Counted from the stretch's first letter, positions 1 to 12,290 are shown. The stretch: DNA of 64,000 bases from Stomorhina lunata (GCA_933228675.1 OW121741.1:118832716-118896715), one strand, 5' to 3'. The notes: generated from the sequence alone by a model not told the origin. Translations and numbers: made by a program.

Positions 1-317
1 GGAAACACAACATAAATTCTGGTTCAAATAAAAGTAATTACTTTCAAAAATAAGAAATTATTGAAAATTTCCTATAAAAATAAGAAACTTTTAAAAAGAT
101 CTCCTTTTAAAAAAGAAAACTTTTTAAAATTTCCTATAAAAATAGGAAATTAAAAAAAAATCTTCTTTAAAAAAAGAAATCTTAAAAAGAAATTTTTAAA
201 AAGATCTCCTTTAAAAAAAAAAAAATCTTTTTAAAATTTCTTATAAAAATAAGAAATTAAAAAAAAACTTCCTTTAAAAAAATAAATCTTTTTTAAAATT
301 TAATATAAAAATAGGAA
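1..317 (+). repeat. Degenerate ~30-bp AT minisatellite (family I), left of a LINE insertion
   Basis: Irregular repeats of a unit with core CCTATAAAAATAAGAAATT, separated by A/T runs. It is the same family and orientation as 743-2880. The two parts look like one array split by the LINE fragment at 318-742. There is no coding content. Confidence 0.8.
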
Positions 318-321
318 CTAT

Positions 322-660
322 ATTGATTCACTGGAGCACCGTCGCAATGTGGGTTGTGTCACACTGTTCTATCGTTACTACTTTGGAATGTGCTCTAATG
401 AAATCAGGGAACTCGTTCCCGAAACTAGAATTTTTTTACGCAATACACGTCTATCTGTTAGAGCTCATCCCTTCGTAGTCGATTGGCCAGTAGACAGAAC
501 AACACACTACAGAGAAAATTCATTCTTTAGCCGTACAGTTCGTATGTGGAATTTACTTCCCGCAGAAATTTTTCCTGCCAGTTGCAATATAGGAAAGTTC
601 AAATCAAATGTCCATAAACACTACTCCATCTATCCACCCTCCCATAACCTATTTTCCTAG
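322..660 (+). pseudogene. C-terminal fragment of LINE reverse transcriptase ORF
   Basis: About 112 codons stay open without an internal stop, beginning with residues IDSLEHRRNVGC, which lie upstream of any usable start codon. The catalytic RT domain with its xADD motif is absent here but present in the second copy (FADDSN near 37905-37920). The intact frame over this tail suggests a fairly young insertion compared with the frameshifted second copy. Confidence 0.75.
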
Positions 661-710
661 TTCCAACACAATGCATTGCATAAGTAGGGGTCATCCCCTG
701 AGTGCTGGTC

Positions 711-712
<2 letters not shown>

Positions 713-742
<30 letters not shown>
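713..742 (+). other. Poly-A tail of the LINE insertion
   Basis: Thirty consecutive A directly follow the conserved LINE end GTGCTGGTCCT. In the second copy the same position reads CCTAAATTAAC with no tail. Confidence 0.85.
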
Positions 743-743
<1 letters not shown>

Positions 744-2880
744 AAGAAATTTTTTAAAAATTTTTAAAAGCTACAAGAATTTTTTTAAAAATTTCCTACA
801 AAAAATAAGAAAGTTTTGCAATTTTTTTTTATAAAAATTAGAAATTTATGAAAAATTTCTTATAAAAATAAGAAATTTATGAAAAAGGTTTATAAAAATA
901 AGAAATTTTTGAAAAAATTTTCTATAAAAATAAGAAAATTTTGAAAAATTTTCTATTAAGATAATACATTTTTTCAAAAATTTCCTATTAAATAAATAAA
1001 TTTTTTTCAAAAATTTCCTATAATAAAAGAAATTTTCGAAAAATTTTCTATAATAAAAGAAATTTTCGCAAAATTTCCTATAAAAATTTAAATTTTTTGA
1101 AAAATTTTCTATAAAAATATGAAAGTTTTAAAAAAATTTCTATAGAAAAATGACAAATTTTTAAAAACTTTTTTATAAAAATAAGAAATTTTTGAAAAAC
1201 TTCCTATAAAAATTTTTGAAAAACTTCCTATAAAAATATGAATTTTTTTAAATATTTTTTATAGAAATTTCCTAAAAAATTAAGAAATTTTTGAAAAATT
1301 TCCTAAAACAATTTTGAAAAATTTCCAATTAAAATAAAAAATTTTTGAAAAATTTCCTTTGAAAAAAAAATAAATTTTTGAAAAATTTCCTATAAAAATA
1401 AGAAATTTTTGACAAAAACCTCTATAGAAAAATAACAAACTTTTAAAAACTTTCCTATAAAAATTAAAAATTTTTGAAAATAAGAAATTTTTGAAAAAAT
1501 TCCTATTAAACTAAGAATTTTTTAATAAATTTCTTATAAAAAATAAGAAATTTTTTAAAAAATTACCTATAAAAAAAGACGTTTTGAAATATTTCCTATT
1601 AAAGAATAAATTTTTGGAAAATAAAATTTTTATAAGAAATAAAATTTTTGAAGAAAATTCCTTTAAAAATAAGAAATTTTTGAAAAATTTCTATAAAAAT
1701 TAAAATTTTTTGAAAAATTATAAAAATAATAATTTTTTGAAAAATTTCATGTAAAACTAGTATAAATGACCTATAAAATTCAAAATTTTTTGAAAAATTT
1801 TATATAAAAATAAGAAATTTTAATCATTTTCCTATAAAAATAACAAATTCTAAAAATAATAAAATTTCTATAAAAATTAAAATTTAAGAATAAAATTTTT
1901 TGAAAAAATTCCTATAAAAAAAAAAGAAAATTTTTAAAAATTGTCTATAAAAATAAGAAATTGTTGTAAAATTTCTCTTGAAAATAAGAATTTTTGAAAA
2001 GTTTTTGAAAAGAAATTAGATTTTTTTTAAATTTAAAAATTTTTTAAAAAATTCATATAAAAATTAAAATTTTTTAAAAAATTTCTTATAAAAACAAGAA
2101 ATAATTTTTTGAAAAAGTTTATATAAAAATAGTAAAAATGACCTATAAAATTAAAAATTTTCGAAAAATTTTATATAAAAATAAGAAATTTTTAAAATTT
2201 TCCTATAAAAATAAAAAATTCTAAAAAAAATAAAATTTCTATAAAAATTAAAATTAAAAAATAAAATTTTTTGAAAAAATTCCTATAAAAATAAGAAATT
2301 TTTCAAAACTTGTCTATAAAAATAAGAAATTGTTGTAAAATTTCTTTTGAAAATAAAAATTTTTGAAGAGTTTCCTATAAAATTAAGAAATTGTTTTAAA
2401 AAATTTAAAAATTTTTTAACAAATTCTTATAAAAATTAAAACTTTTTAAAAAATTTCTTATAAAAACAAGAAATTTTTGAAAAACTTTTCTATAAAAATA
2501 GAACATGAACATTTTTCTATAAAAATAAAAAAAAATTGAAAATTTTCCTATAAAAATAGGAAAATTTGAAAAATTTTCTTTTAAATAAGAAATTTTGAAC
2601 AATTTTCTATTAAATAAGAAATTTTGAAAAATTTTCTATTAAATAAGAAATTTTAAAAAATTTTCTTTTAAATAAGAAATTTTGAAAAACTTTCTATTAA
2701 ATAAGAAATTTTGAAAAATTTTCTATTAAATAAGAAATTTTGAAAAATTTTCTATTAAATAAGAAATTTTGAAAAATTTTCTATTAAATAAGAAATTTTG
2801 AAAAATTTCCTAAAAATATAAGAAATTTTTAAAAAATTTCCTATAAAAATAAGAAATTTTGAAAAATATCCTCTAAAATT
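743..2880 (+). repeat. Degenerate ~27-31-bp AT minisatellite (family I)
   Basis: Dozens of diverged units with core TTTCCTATAAAAATAAGAAA followed by TTTTTGAAAAA. A more regular stretch at about 2590-2810 repeats TTCTATTAAATAAGAAATTT at 27-28 bp spacing. The block 2040-2400 resembles 1740-2000, which points to a local duplication. Nothing here is coding. Confidence 0.85.
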
Positions 2881-3760
2881 TTCTGTAATATCCTCTTCAG
2901 TCTACTTACATAACTTTCAGTAACAGTGTATGTATGTATCTTTATATAAAAAAAAATTTGCTTTAATGTTTTCTTAAGGCTAATGCATCGTGTTACATTG
3001 CGTTTATGTTAACATTCCTTTTTTTGCCATTGTACAGGTTAATGAGAAAAGTTTTATATTTCTCGTTAGTTTTTTACATTTTTTTCTTGCGGAAGTATGA
3101 ATGCCACAATATTCCATTTCTTTTTTTTAATTTTTTCACTCTTGTTGTTATTAGTTTGCCATTATGAAACACAAGGTTATACATTTATAGTAAATGCTCG
3201 CAACTATCCATATGTTCCTGTTAAGTATTTTATAGTGGCTGTTAGGTTAAAACCTTAATAATGGCTATAACATCAACTGCTACAATTTCCTTGGTTGGCC
3301 TTAATCATATAGATTTCTACAGCTTTCGCTTGTGTAATAGGTCTTGTAAGTGTGTGGGTTTTTTTTTCTTCAACGAAACGCTGTGTTGACCGCCTTAAAT
3401 AGTTTTGTTGCTATTTTTAGTTTCGTATAAAGCAGATGCAACACTTAAAAGGAAATCACATGGAAAAAGGAAAAATTAATTTGTAACAGTTTTATGCTAA
3501 AAGCTTAAATTGGTTTAAAGTGTGAGAAATTTAAATTGTGTATATTCTATTTTGTAAAATTTTAAATATTTCATGGAACACATTATTCACGGTTTAGAGG
3601 AGGTCGATTTGGCCTCTTATATAGTAAGATTAGACACATTAAAACTATTATTTATGTCTGTTGTCTGAACCATATGATGCAGATGATTTTTAAATAAATA
3701 CAATTTAATTTTTCAGATGATTAGTCTATTTGTCCCTAGCTAGGATATAATGTCCATTAG
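2881..3760. other. AT-rich unique intronic sequence, no gene seen
   Basis: Non-repetitive sequence without a convincing reading frame. A small palindromic stretch GAGGTCGATTTGGCCTC lies near 3599. No promoter, RNA gene or exon was recognised. Confidence 0.6.
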
Positions 3761-4265
3761 AGCGTCTCGACTTATATGGGGAAAAATAAAGTTCGCATTG
3801 CTATGAGGTAGTTTCGAAAAAATTTTTTTTAATTTTTTTCGTTGCACATTGGGGTCGCCAAAATACATTTTTTGTTATATCTTCGGCATTTACAGTCGGA
3901 TCTCGAAGTGTGATATATCGATGTTTTTGTTTCGAGGAGGCCAACATTTTTCTTTAATAGTCATTATTCTCAGGTATCCGGTTCTAGTATTTATCTATCA
4001 GACCCCTGTTCCTACCACCCTAATATACCACCCTAATATCAGAAAATTAAAGCTCTTAAAAAATCGTTAAACTTTTACTAAGGAAGTTTTTCGATTTTTC
4101 AAACCGATCTATTACAAACAAGGAATTTCTTATTTTGCCGCACATAGGGATCGCCAAAATACACTTTTCGTTATATCTTCGCCATTTACTGTCGGATCTT
4201 AAAGTGTAATATATCGATGTTTCTAAATTTTGTCAAAATCGTTAGAGCCGATTTCGAGATAGCCA
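3760..4265 (+). repeat. Dispersed repeat with an internal ~85-bp direct duplication
   Basis: Two related blocks at about 3841-3927 and 4136-4222 share TCGCCAAAATACA, GTTATATCTTCG and GATATATCGATGTTT, with about a dozen differences over 85 bases. The second continues into TCGTTAGAGCCGATTTCGAG. The start (GACTTATATGGGGAAAAAT near 3769) resembles the start of the repeat at 30460, so this may be a diverged relative. Element class unknown. Confidence 0.55.
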
Positions 4266-4300
4266 TTCTATATATATATAGATATATAAGTATATATACA
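4266..4300. repeat. TA-rich microsatellite
   Basis: Short run of TATATATATA and related dinucleotides at the edge of the dispersed repeat. Confidence 0.6.
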
Positions 4301-4359
4301 AACAATTATTGCTCGTTTAAAGATTAAAAAAAGAAAAGAAAGATATAAGATATTTATGT

Positions 4360-4880
4360 ATAATATAATAATTTATAGATAATTTTTGCCAAGATTAATT
4401 TTCTTTTTATAAAAAAAATATTTTAACCCCTAAAAGACGTGGGAGCAAAAATTATCTACAAATTGTTTTGTCACTTTTTCCAGCAACTTTTGATAAGAAG
4501 ACATTAAGTAAATATTTTACACTAAGATTAAGTTTATTTATTAAAAAATATTAATCCTAAAAATTCAAGGGTTAAAATATTTTTTATAATAAAAAAAATA
4601 ATCTTGGTGTCAAATAATAACATTAATGGTTTTTAATCAAAATTTGCTGAAAAAAGTGCCAACAAAATAAAATTGGGTCATTTTTGACCCCATGTCTAAA
4701 AAGGGTTAAAATATATTTTTTTTAAATAAAAAATACTTTGTCTTAGTGTAAAATAATTACCTTTTAGTATATCTATTAAAATTCAGTAATAAATTAATAA
4801 CATTACATATTTAAAAAATAAAAAAAAATACAAAAAATCAAATTTTTCATTTTTGCCTCCGGAAAAAAGGGTTAAGTTAA
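4360..4880. repeat. Cluster of ~150-bp TTAACCC-capped units, partly inverted (MITE-like foldback)
   Basis: A unit starting TTAACCC and containing a GGG.CAAAAAT block, a CAGCAA.TTTTGAT block and AATATTTTACACTAAGATTA occurs in + orientation from 4423 and in - orientation from 4709 and from about 4874. A truncated + copy precedes 4423. The arms 4423-4535 and 4590-4709 align as inverted repeats over about 115 bases with many differences. The outer ends lie at TTAA. This looks like a foldback MITE or tandem MITE cluster of the TTAA (piggyBac-like) type. Confidence 0.6.
4423..4709. mobile_element. 287-bp TTAA-flanked foldback MITE
   Basis: Left end TTAACCCCTAAAAGACGTGG and the right end read on the other strand, TTAACCCTTTTTAGACATGG, are closely related. 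TTAA at both ends is the target duplication expected of piggyBac-type elements. Near the right end lies GGGTCATTTTTGACCC, a subterminal palindrome like those in the elements at 17 and 37 kb. No coding capacity. Confidence 0.55.
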
Positions 4881-5099
4881 CCCAATTAATTAAAAACAAA
4901 GAACCTGTTTATATTTTCCATAGTATGGATAATTTTCCTCCATATAAACATTAATAAAATTGAACATAAATAAGATTTATGAAGCATATACTCAAATTAT
5001 GAGCAAAAAATTACTTTTTTTTGCGAAATTCGTCGATTTCGAACACAAGGTACGGGAAAATGGTTTGAGATATCGACCTCAATTTTTTGGGTTTTATTG
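4881..5099. other. Unique AT-rich sequence
   Basis: Short non-repetitive interval between the TTAACCC cluster and the dispersed repeat. The open frame at 4960-5148 has no recognisable motif and is judged spurious. Confidence 0.4.
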
Positions 5100-5600
5100 T
5101 CTTTTTTATTTATTTAAATACACCGATGAGAGAAATTCAAATTTGTAATATTTGTTAAACAAAATTTTCAAAAAATTAAAAAATGTGTTTTGAAACCCAC
5201 CTGAGAAAAATGATCCATTTTCGATTATGAAAAAAACTAAGTAAATATTGTTATATTTTAACAAAATTAAACTATGAAGTACTAACAAGTATTAAAATGA
5301 TAAATCATGTCTTGTTTTGCGAGCTTTTGTCCAAAGTAGTTTTTTCTAGCGGTGTATCCTTATTCGTATTGTCAAGGACACGAATTTTTGGGGGAAAATC
5401 GCAATAACTTCAAAACTGTTTTATGGATTACAAATATTGATGACTTTAATCAAAGGCGCACTTTTCACTTTTAGATTCCATTATCTTTTTTCTTTAAAAT
5501 AAATTATAAATGGACGAAATGTAGCAAAAACTGTAAATACTTTCAGTTTTCCCAATACAAATGGGCTCAAAAACTTTGGGGCCGTTGCTCGTGGGGTGGG
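5100..5600 (-). repeat. Dispersed repeat, minus-strand copy (partner at 30420-30960)
   Basis: Read on the - strand, this interval aligns with 30460-30900 on the + strand. Shared blocks include CATTTGTATTGGG/CACTTGTATGGGG, AGTTATTGC.GTTTTCCCC, ACATGATTTATCATTT and a 120-base block near 5160-5280 with roughly 15% differences. The differences in that block mostly change amino acids, so the peptide-like similarity reflects shared repeat ancestry and not coding selection. Element class unknown. Confidence 0.7.
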
Positions 5601-6790
5601 CTCGTATCCTAAAAATAAATCAATAATATTTTGCACACTTCCGATTGACATAATTTGGCCATATAATTTCACTATTAGAAGTCGATCAGAGATAAAAGTC
5701 AAAAAACGACCCACACCAATGTATATATCTCTAGTTTTGGTACCTAAATGTATCATGTTTATGTTTTTGGATCACATAAGTGCTGATATTGTCCATTCTC
5801 GAAATAAGAAAAACTTCATATAGAAATTAATTAAAATATCAAAGGATTTACTAACTTTAGAAAATTTTTAAAAACAAAAATTAAAGTTTCTAAACTTCTC
5901 TATAAATTCAAAATAATGTCTAAACATTTCAATTGCATTAAAAAAACTAATATTTTGACAAATCTACATATATCATTAGACAGAAAAATTCTCCTATTTA
6001 TTGCCTTTGTCTTTAACCAATTACTTCACATTGTATTAAAAACTTTGTCCATCAAAAAAAAAAAAATATGTGTGTGATATTACAAAAGTAGAAAAATAAT
6101 TAAATTTTGTAAAAAATGTCTAAAATTTTGATAACTCTATTAAAACGAAAAATGCAATTTTATGTTGTCGTTTTTCTAACTACAAAATTCTAATATTGCA
6201 GTTATTTCTGTTGTTTTTTTTTTCGAATATAATAACAAAAATGCTTGAAACAGAACATATTTACATCAAAACTTACACATTTGCATGCACCTGAACAAAT
6301 ACATACACACACAAGCTTTACACATATCCTAGTTATGTTAGATTTCCTCTTTTGGCAAATGTATTTGTAAATTGCATATGAGATAACTTAATATATCAAC
6401 ACCTTAAATGAAACAACAATATCTAGAATAAAAAGAAAAAATTTGCAAATAAATTCAACATTTCCATATTTACAGTGAAAAACTCTTTAAATTGTTGAAA
6501 TAAATGAAAAAATAACAGCAGGAAAATAACAACAAATAGAGTAAATTGTTGAAAATGAAAAAAAGTGGAGGCAAACTTGGAAAAACAAGTGCAAAAACTA
6601 TAAACTCTACCAAAAAGTAAAGAATTAAAATGAAACCTGTCTGCATACGAAACGAGTCTATCAGTCAAAACTATCATATAAAAATATAGGTTTTTGCTCT
6701 AGCAGTTGTTGCTATTGTTGTTCTTTTTATTATGATTTAGATTTTGTTGTAGACGTTACTTTTTTGTTGTCTATTAAACAAAAATATGTT
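5601..6790. other. Unique AT-rich intronic sequence, no gene seen
   Basis: No recognisable exon, RNA or repeat family. Overlapping open frames on both strands near 5481-5823 and one at 6423-6677 show no domain or codon signature. Several AACAACAA-type short runs occur. Confidence 0.5.
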
Positions 6791-8254
6791 AAAGGCACTA
6801 TGGGTTTAAGTTACAAAATTTCGAATACAAATTTTTTATAGAAAATTTTTCGGTATAAACATTTTTTATAGAAAATTTTTCGGTATAAAAATTTTTTATA
6901 TAAAATTTTTTGGTATAAAATTTTGTATAGAAAATTTTTAGGTATAAAATTTTGTATAGAAAATTTTTCGGTATAAAAATTTTTTATACAAAATTTTTCG
7001 GTATAAAAATTTTTCGGTACAAAAATTTTGTATAGACAATTTTTCGGTATAAAAATTTTTTATAGAAAATTGTTCGTTTAAAAATTTTTTATAGAAAATT
7101 TTTCGGTAAAAAAATTTTTTATAGTAAATTTTTCGGTATAAAAATTTTTTATAGAAAATTTTTCGGTATAAAAATTTTTTATAGAAAATTTTTCGGTATA
7201 AAAATTTTTTATAGAAAAATTTTAATTTTTAATAATTTTCATAGAAATTTTTCGTCTTAAAATTTTTATAGAAAAATTTGAAGTCTAAAAATGTTTATAG
7301 AAAATTTTGAGGTCTAAAAATTTTTATAAAGAAAAATTAGGTCTAAAAATTTTTATAGAAAAATTTTAGGTCTAAAAATCTTAAGAAAAATTTAAAGTCT
7401 AAAAATTTTTATAAAAGAATTTTAGATCTAAATTTTTTAGAAAATTTTCGAACACAAAATTTTTATAAAAAAAATTTGACATTAAAATTTTTGCAAATTG
7501 TTCGGTCTAAAAAATTTTATAGAAAAGTCTTAGGACTAAACATTTTTGGAAGAAAATTTCAGGTCTTCAAGCTTTAAAAAAAATTAGGTTTAAAAATTGT
7601 ATTAAAAAAAATTTAGGGTTAAAAATATTTATAAAAACATTCTAGGTATAAAGATTTTTTTTTAATATTTGATAATTTTTATTGAAAAATTTTAGGACTA
7701 AAAATTGTAATAGGAAAATTTAAATAAAACTTTTCAGTTTAAAAATCCTTATAGGAAATTTTTCGGTTGTAATAATTTTTATAGAAAAATTTTCGGTCTA
7801 AAAATTTTTATAGAAAATCATCGTTCTAAAAATTTTTATAAAAACAGCGTTCAATCTAAAAATTTTTATAGAAAAATTTTCGGTATAAAAATTTTTATAG
7901 AAAAATTTTCTGTATAAAAATTACATAGAGAATTTTTTGGTCTTTAAATTTTAACCGAAAAATTTTGGTATAAAAATTTTCTCGAAAAAATTCAATATAA
8001 AAAATTTTGTAAAAAATTTATCAGTTAAAAAAATTTTTAGTCAAAATTTCTATAAGAAAATTTGTATAGACGTTTTAAAATTGTTTATAGAAAATTTTTC
8101 GGTATAAAATTTTTTTAGAAATATTTATCGAATATTTTTCAGGCCAAAAATTTGTCGATATACATTTTTTATAGAACAATTTTTGGTATACAAATTTTAC
8201 GGAAAATTTTTAGTAGAAAAATATTATAAATTCTATACTATGGAAAATTGTCCG
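6791..8254 (+). repeat. Degenerate ~28-30-bp minisatellite (family II)
   Basis: Units with core TATAGAAAATTTTTCGGTAT alternate with A/T runs. Units at 6820-7210 are fairly regular; 7230-8250 decays into many variants (TTAGGTCTAAAAATTTTTAT and others). It grades into the homogeneous array that follows. Confidence 0.85.
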
Positions 8255-11206
8255 TTCAAAAATTTTATAGAAAATTTTTCGGTTCAAAAATTTTATAGAA
8301 AATTTTTCGGTTCAAAAATTTTATAGAAAATTTTTCGGTTCAAAAATTTTATAGAAAATTTTTCGGTTCAAAATTTTTTTATAGAAAATTTTTCGGTTCA
8401 AAATTTTTTTATAGAAAATTTTTCGGTTCAAAAATTTTATAGAAAATTTTTCGGTTCAAAAATTTTATACAAAATTTTTCGGTTCAAAAATTTTATTCAA
8501 AATTTTTCGGTTCAAAAATTTTATAGAAAATTTTTCGGTTCAAAAATTTTATAGAAAATTTTTCGGTTCAAAATTTTTAAAGAAAATTTTTCGGTTCAAA
8601 AATTTTATAGAAAATTTTTCGGTTCAAAAATTTTATAGAAAATTTTTCGGTTCAAAAATTTTATAGAAAATTTTTCGGTTCAAAAATTTTATAGAAAATT
8701 TTTCGGTTCAAAAATTTTATAGAAAATTTTTCGGTTCAAAAATTTTATAGAAAATTTTTCAGTTCAAAAATTTTATAGAAAATTTTTCGGTTCAAAAATT
8801 TTATAGAAAATTTTTCGGTTCAAAAATTTTATAGAAAATTTTTCGGTTCAAAAATTTTATAGAAAATTTTTCGGTTCAAAAATTTTATAGAAAATTTTTC
8901 GGTTCAAAAATTTTATAGAAAATTTTTCGGTTCAAAAATTTTATAGAAAATTTTTCGGTTCAAAAATTTTATAGAAAATTTTTCGGTTCAAAAATTTTAT
9001 AGAAAATTTTTCGGATCAAAAATTTTATAGAAAATTTTTCGGTTCAAAAATTTTATAGAAAATTTTTCGGTTCAAAAATTTTATAGAAAATTTTTCGGTT
9101 CAAAAATTTTATAGAAAATTTTTCGGTTCAAAAATTTTATAGAAAATTTTTCGGTTCAAAAATTTTATAGAAAATTTTTCGGTTCAAAAATTTTATAGAA
9201 AATTTTTCGGTTCAAAAATTTTATAGAAAATTTTTCGGTTCAAAAATTTTATAGAAAATTTTTCGGTTCAAAAATTTTATAGAAAATTTTTCGGTTCAAA
9301 AATTTTATAGAAAATTTTTCGGTTCAAAAATTTTATAGAAAATTTTTCGGTTCAAAAATTTTATAGAAAATTTTTCGGTTCAATAATTTTATAGAAAATT
9401 TTTCGGTTCAAAAATTTTATAGAAAATTTTTCGGTTCAAAAATTTTATAGAAAATTTTTCGGTTCAAAAATTTTATAGAAAATTTTTCGGTTCAAAAATT
9501 TTATAGAAAATTTTTCGGTTCAAAAATTTTATAGAAAATTTTTCGGTTCAAAAATTTTATAGAAAATTTTTCGGTTCAAAAATTTTATAGAAAATTTTTC
9601 GGTTCAAAAATTTTATAGAAAATTTTTCGGTTCAAAAATTTTATAGAAAATTTTTCGGTTCAAAAATTTTATAGAAAATTTTTCCGTTCAAAAATTTTAT
9701 AGAAAATTTTTCGGTTCAAAAATTTTATAGAAAATTTTTCGGTTCAAAAATTTTATAGAAAATTTTTCGGTTCAAAAATTTTATAGAAAATTTTTCGGTT
9801 CAAAAATTTTATAGAAAATTTTTCGGTTCAAAAATTTTATAGAAAATTTTTCGGTTCAAAAATTTTATAGAAAATTTTTCGGTTCAAAAATTTTATAGAA
9901 AATTTTTCGGTTCAAAAATTTTATAGAAAATTTTTCGGTTCAAAAATTTTATAGAAAATTTTTCGATTCAAAAATTTTATAGAAAATTTTTCGGTTCAAA
10001 AATTTTATAGGAAATTTTTCGGTTCAAAAATTTTATAGAAAATTTTTCGGTTCAAAAATTTTATAGAAAATTTTTCGGTTCAAAAATTTTATAGAAAATT
10101 TTTCGGTTCAAAAATTTTATAGAAAATTTTTCGGTTCAAAAATTTTATAGAAAATTTTTCGGTTCAAAAATTTTATAGAAAATTTTTCGGTTCAAAAATT
10201 TTATAGAAAATTTTTCGGTTCAAAAATTTTATAGAAAATTTTTCGGTTCAAAAATTTTATAGAAAATTTTTCGGTTCAAAAATTGTATAGAAAATTTTTC
10301 GGTTCAAAAATTTTATAGAAAATTTTTCGGTTCAAAAATTTTATAGAAAATTTTTCGGTTCAAAAATTTTATAGAAAATTTTTCGGTTCAAAAATTTTAT
10401 AGAAAATTTTTCGGTTCAAAAATTTTATAGAAAATTTTTCGGTTCAAAAATTTTATAGAAAATTTTTCGGTTCAAAAATTTTATAGAAAATTTTTCGGTT
10501 CAAAAATTTTATAGAAAATTTTTCGGTTCAAAAATTTTATAGAAAATTTTTCGGTTCAAAAATTTTATAGAAAATTTTTCGGTTCAAAAATTTTATAGAA
10601 AATTTTTCGGTTCAAAAATTTTATAGAAAATTTTTCGGTTCAAAAATTTTATAGAAAATTTTTCGGTTCAAAAATTTTATAGAAAATTTTTCGGTTCAAA
10701 AATTTTATAGAAAATTTTTCGGTTCAAAAATTTTATAGAAAATTTTTCGGTTCAAAAATTTTATAGAAAATTTTTCGGTTCAAAAATTTTATAGAAAATT
10801 TTTCGGTTCAATAATTTTATAGAAAATTTTTCGGTTCTAAAATTTTATAGAAAATTTTTCGGTTCAAAAATTTTATAGAAAATTTTTCGGTTCAAAAATT
10901 TTATAGAAAATTTTTCGGTTCAAAAATTTTATAGAAAATTTTTCGGTTCAAAAATTTTATAGAAAATTTTTCGGTTCAAAAATTTTATAGAAAATTTTTC
11001 GGTTCAAAAATTTTATAGAAAATTTTTCGGTTCAAAAATTTTATAGAAAATTTTTCGGTTCAAAAATTTTATAGAAAATTTTTCGGTTCAAAAATTTTAT
11101 AGAAAATTTTTCGGTTCAAAAATTTTATAGAAAATTTTTCGGTTCAAAAATTTTATAGAAAATTTTTCGGTTCAAAAATTTTATAGAAAATTTTTCGGTT
11201 CAAAAC
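8255..11206 (+). repeat. Homogeneous 28-bp minisatellite array, about 105 copies
   Basis: A 28-bp unit (TTC, an A5T4 run, then core TATAGAAAATTTTTCGG) repeats head-to-tail. From about 8590 most units are identical, with scattered single-base variants (for example near 9006, 9383, 9685, 9966, 10010, 10285, 10812). The first few hundred bases hold more variants and shifted lengths. Homogeneity implies recent expansion by unequal exchange or slippage. Each unit is almost self-complementary over about 20 bases. Confidence 0.95.
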
Positions 11207-12290
11207 TGTACAAAACAAATTTTAAAATACGACCTAAATTGTATTTGCAAAATTTTATCCATTGTGCATTTTTATTTATACACATGCTTTTGTATATGTC
11301 TAAATATGTGTTAGATTTTTTTTCTACCTTTTTTGTTTCTAAACAAAGTAATAAATGCACTTGCCTTGGCTTGGTTGCTTATATTGTCAGTAGTTTTTCT
11401 TTTCATTTTTTGTTTTTTTCTGTTAAAGCTTGTTTTTCCTTATTATTAAAGTTTATGCAAAAACTTGTGTTGCATAAATGAGAACACATACGCAAAAAAT
11501 GGAGTCTTTTTTCTCCTTATGGTTGGTTTGTCTCTTCCTGTTTGTTGATTATACATATTTTTAAATGCGTTCTTGTGTATGTGTTTGTTCTATGTCCTTT
11601 CATACCCTGACTCGGTTTGTTGGCTGACTGACTGACTGACTGTTGAGCAGAACCGAAATAAAAGTTTTCTTAATGAAATATGGCTTAAAATGTTCATGTA
11701 TTGCATTCATGTACTCATTTACCAGCGTAGACAACATTCATACATCTGATGTTTGTACAAAACTATGAATAAGTTAAAACATATTTAGTTCATTTTTTCA
11801 TTTACTTCTCTTTATTTTTTTTTTGTTTCTCCTGTTTTATTTCCTTAACTTAATGTCCTTTAGAAAATAGACAAGTTAAAGTCAGTTATATATATTCTTT
11901 TTTTTTAATATTGTATATGATAACTTTTGTTTGAAACTTCAGGTTTAGCAAGTGAACATGTTTAACAAAACAAAATTTACTTGATATGGCTTTTGGAAAA
12001 GTAGGTGTTGGGCACTCTACAATATGTTATATCAAAAATAGTTTTAATTTGGCTTTGTCGCTACCCACTTTTAAATAAAAATACTGGCCGCTCTTACGGC
12101 AAATCATAATGTTCATATTTCCCAAAATGTCAGGTACTAAATAAGTTTTTACTAAATATGAAGTGTATAAAAACTCTGCAAGTTGATCCATACACTGCAG
12201 TTCTCAGCATTGAAAGAAAACCTATGTCAGAACGAAAAACAAGGCTAAGCGAAATGACTAGACGATTACTTTTAAAAAGCACCTAATTTT
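11207..12290. other. Unique intronic sequence
   Basis: Non-repetitive. It contains a short (TGAC)n run at about 11622-11642 and a TATA/initiator-like site near 12166. The open frame at 11239-11481 is a T-rich stretch without features. No exon was recognised. Confidence 0.5.
12166..12205 (+). promoter_or_regulatory. Possible TATA + initiator core promoter
   Basis: TATAAAAA at 12166-12173 is followed 33 bases later by GCAGTTC, close to the insect initiator TCAGTT, which is the normal spacing for a fly TATA promoter. Downstream only a 19-codon open frame (from ATG near 12227) is visible before the minisatellite begins. It could be chance in AT-rich DNA or a relict promoter. Confidence 0.2.

Larger units (their letters stand above)
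318..742 (+). mobile_element. 5'-truncated LINE (non-LTR retrotransposon), 3' end with poly-A
   Basis: An open frame from about 322 to the TAG at 658-660 encodes the C-terminal end of a non-LTR retrotransposon ORF2 (for example RTVRMWNLLPAEIFPASCNI, the typical end of fly LINE reverse transcriptases). A short 3' UTR of about 50 bases follows, then a run of 30 A (713-742). The sequence matches the longer copy at about 37500-38770, including GGGGTCATCCCC near the end. It lies inside minisatellite, so it inserted there, and the missing 5' part is typical of incomplete reverse transcription. No clear target-site duplication is visible because the flanks are simple sequence. Clade not assigned; the frame is dead. 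Confidence 0.85.

Noticed and set aside
5481..5823. Overlapping 91- and 75-codon frames on opposite strands
   Set aside because: Part lies in a dispersed repeat, and the other copy does not keep the frame. No family recognised.
8255..11206. Regular direct repeats suggesting a CRISPR array
   Set aside because: Units are contiguous 28-mers with no variable spacers, and the genome is eukaryotic.
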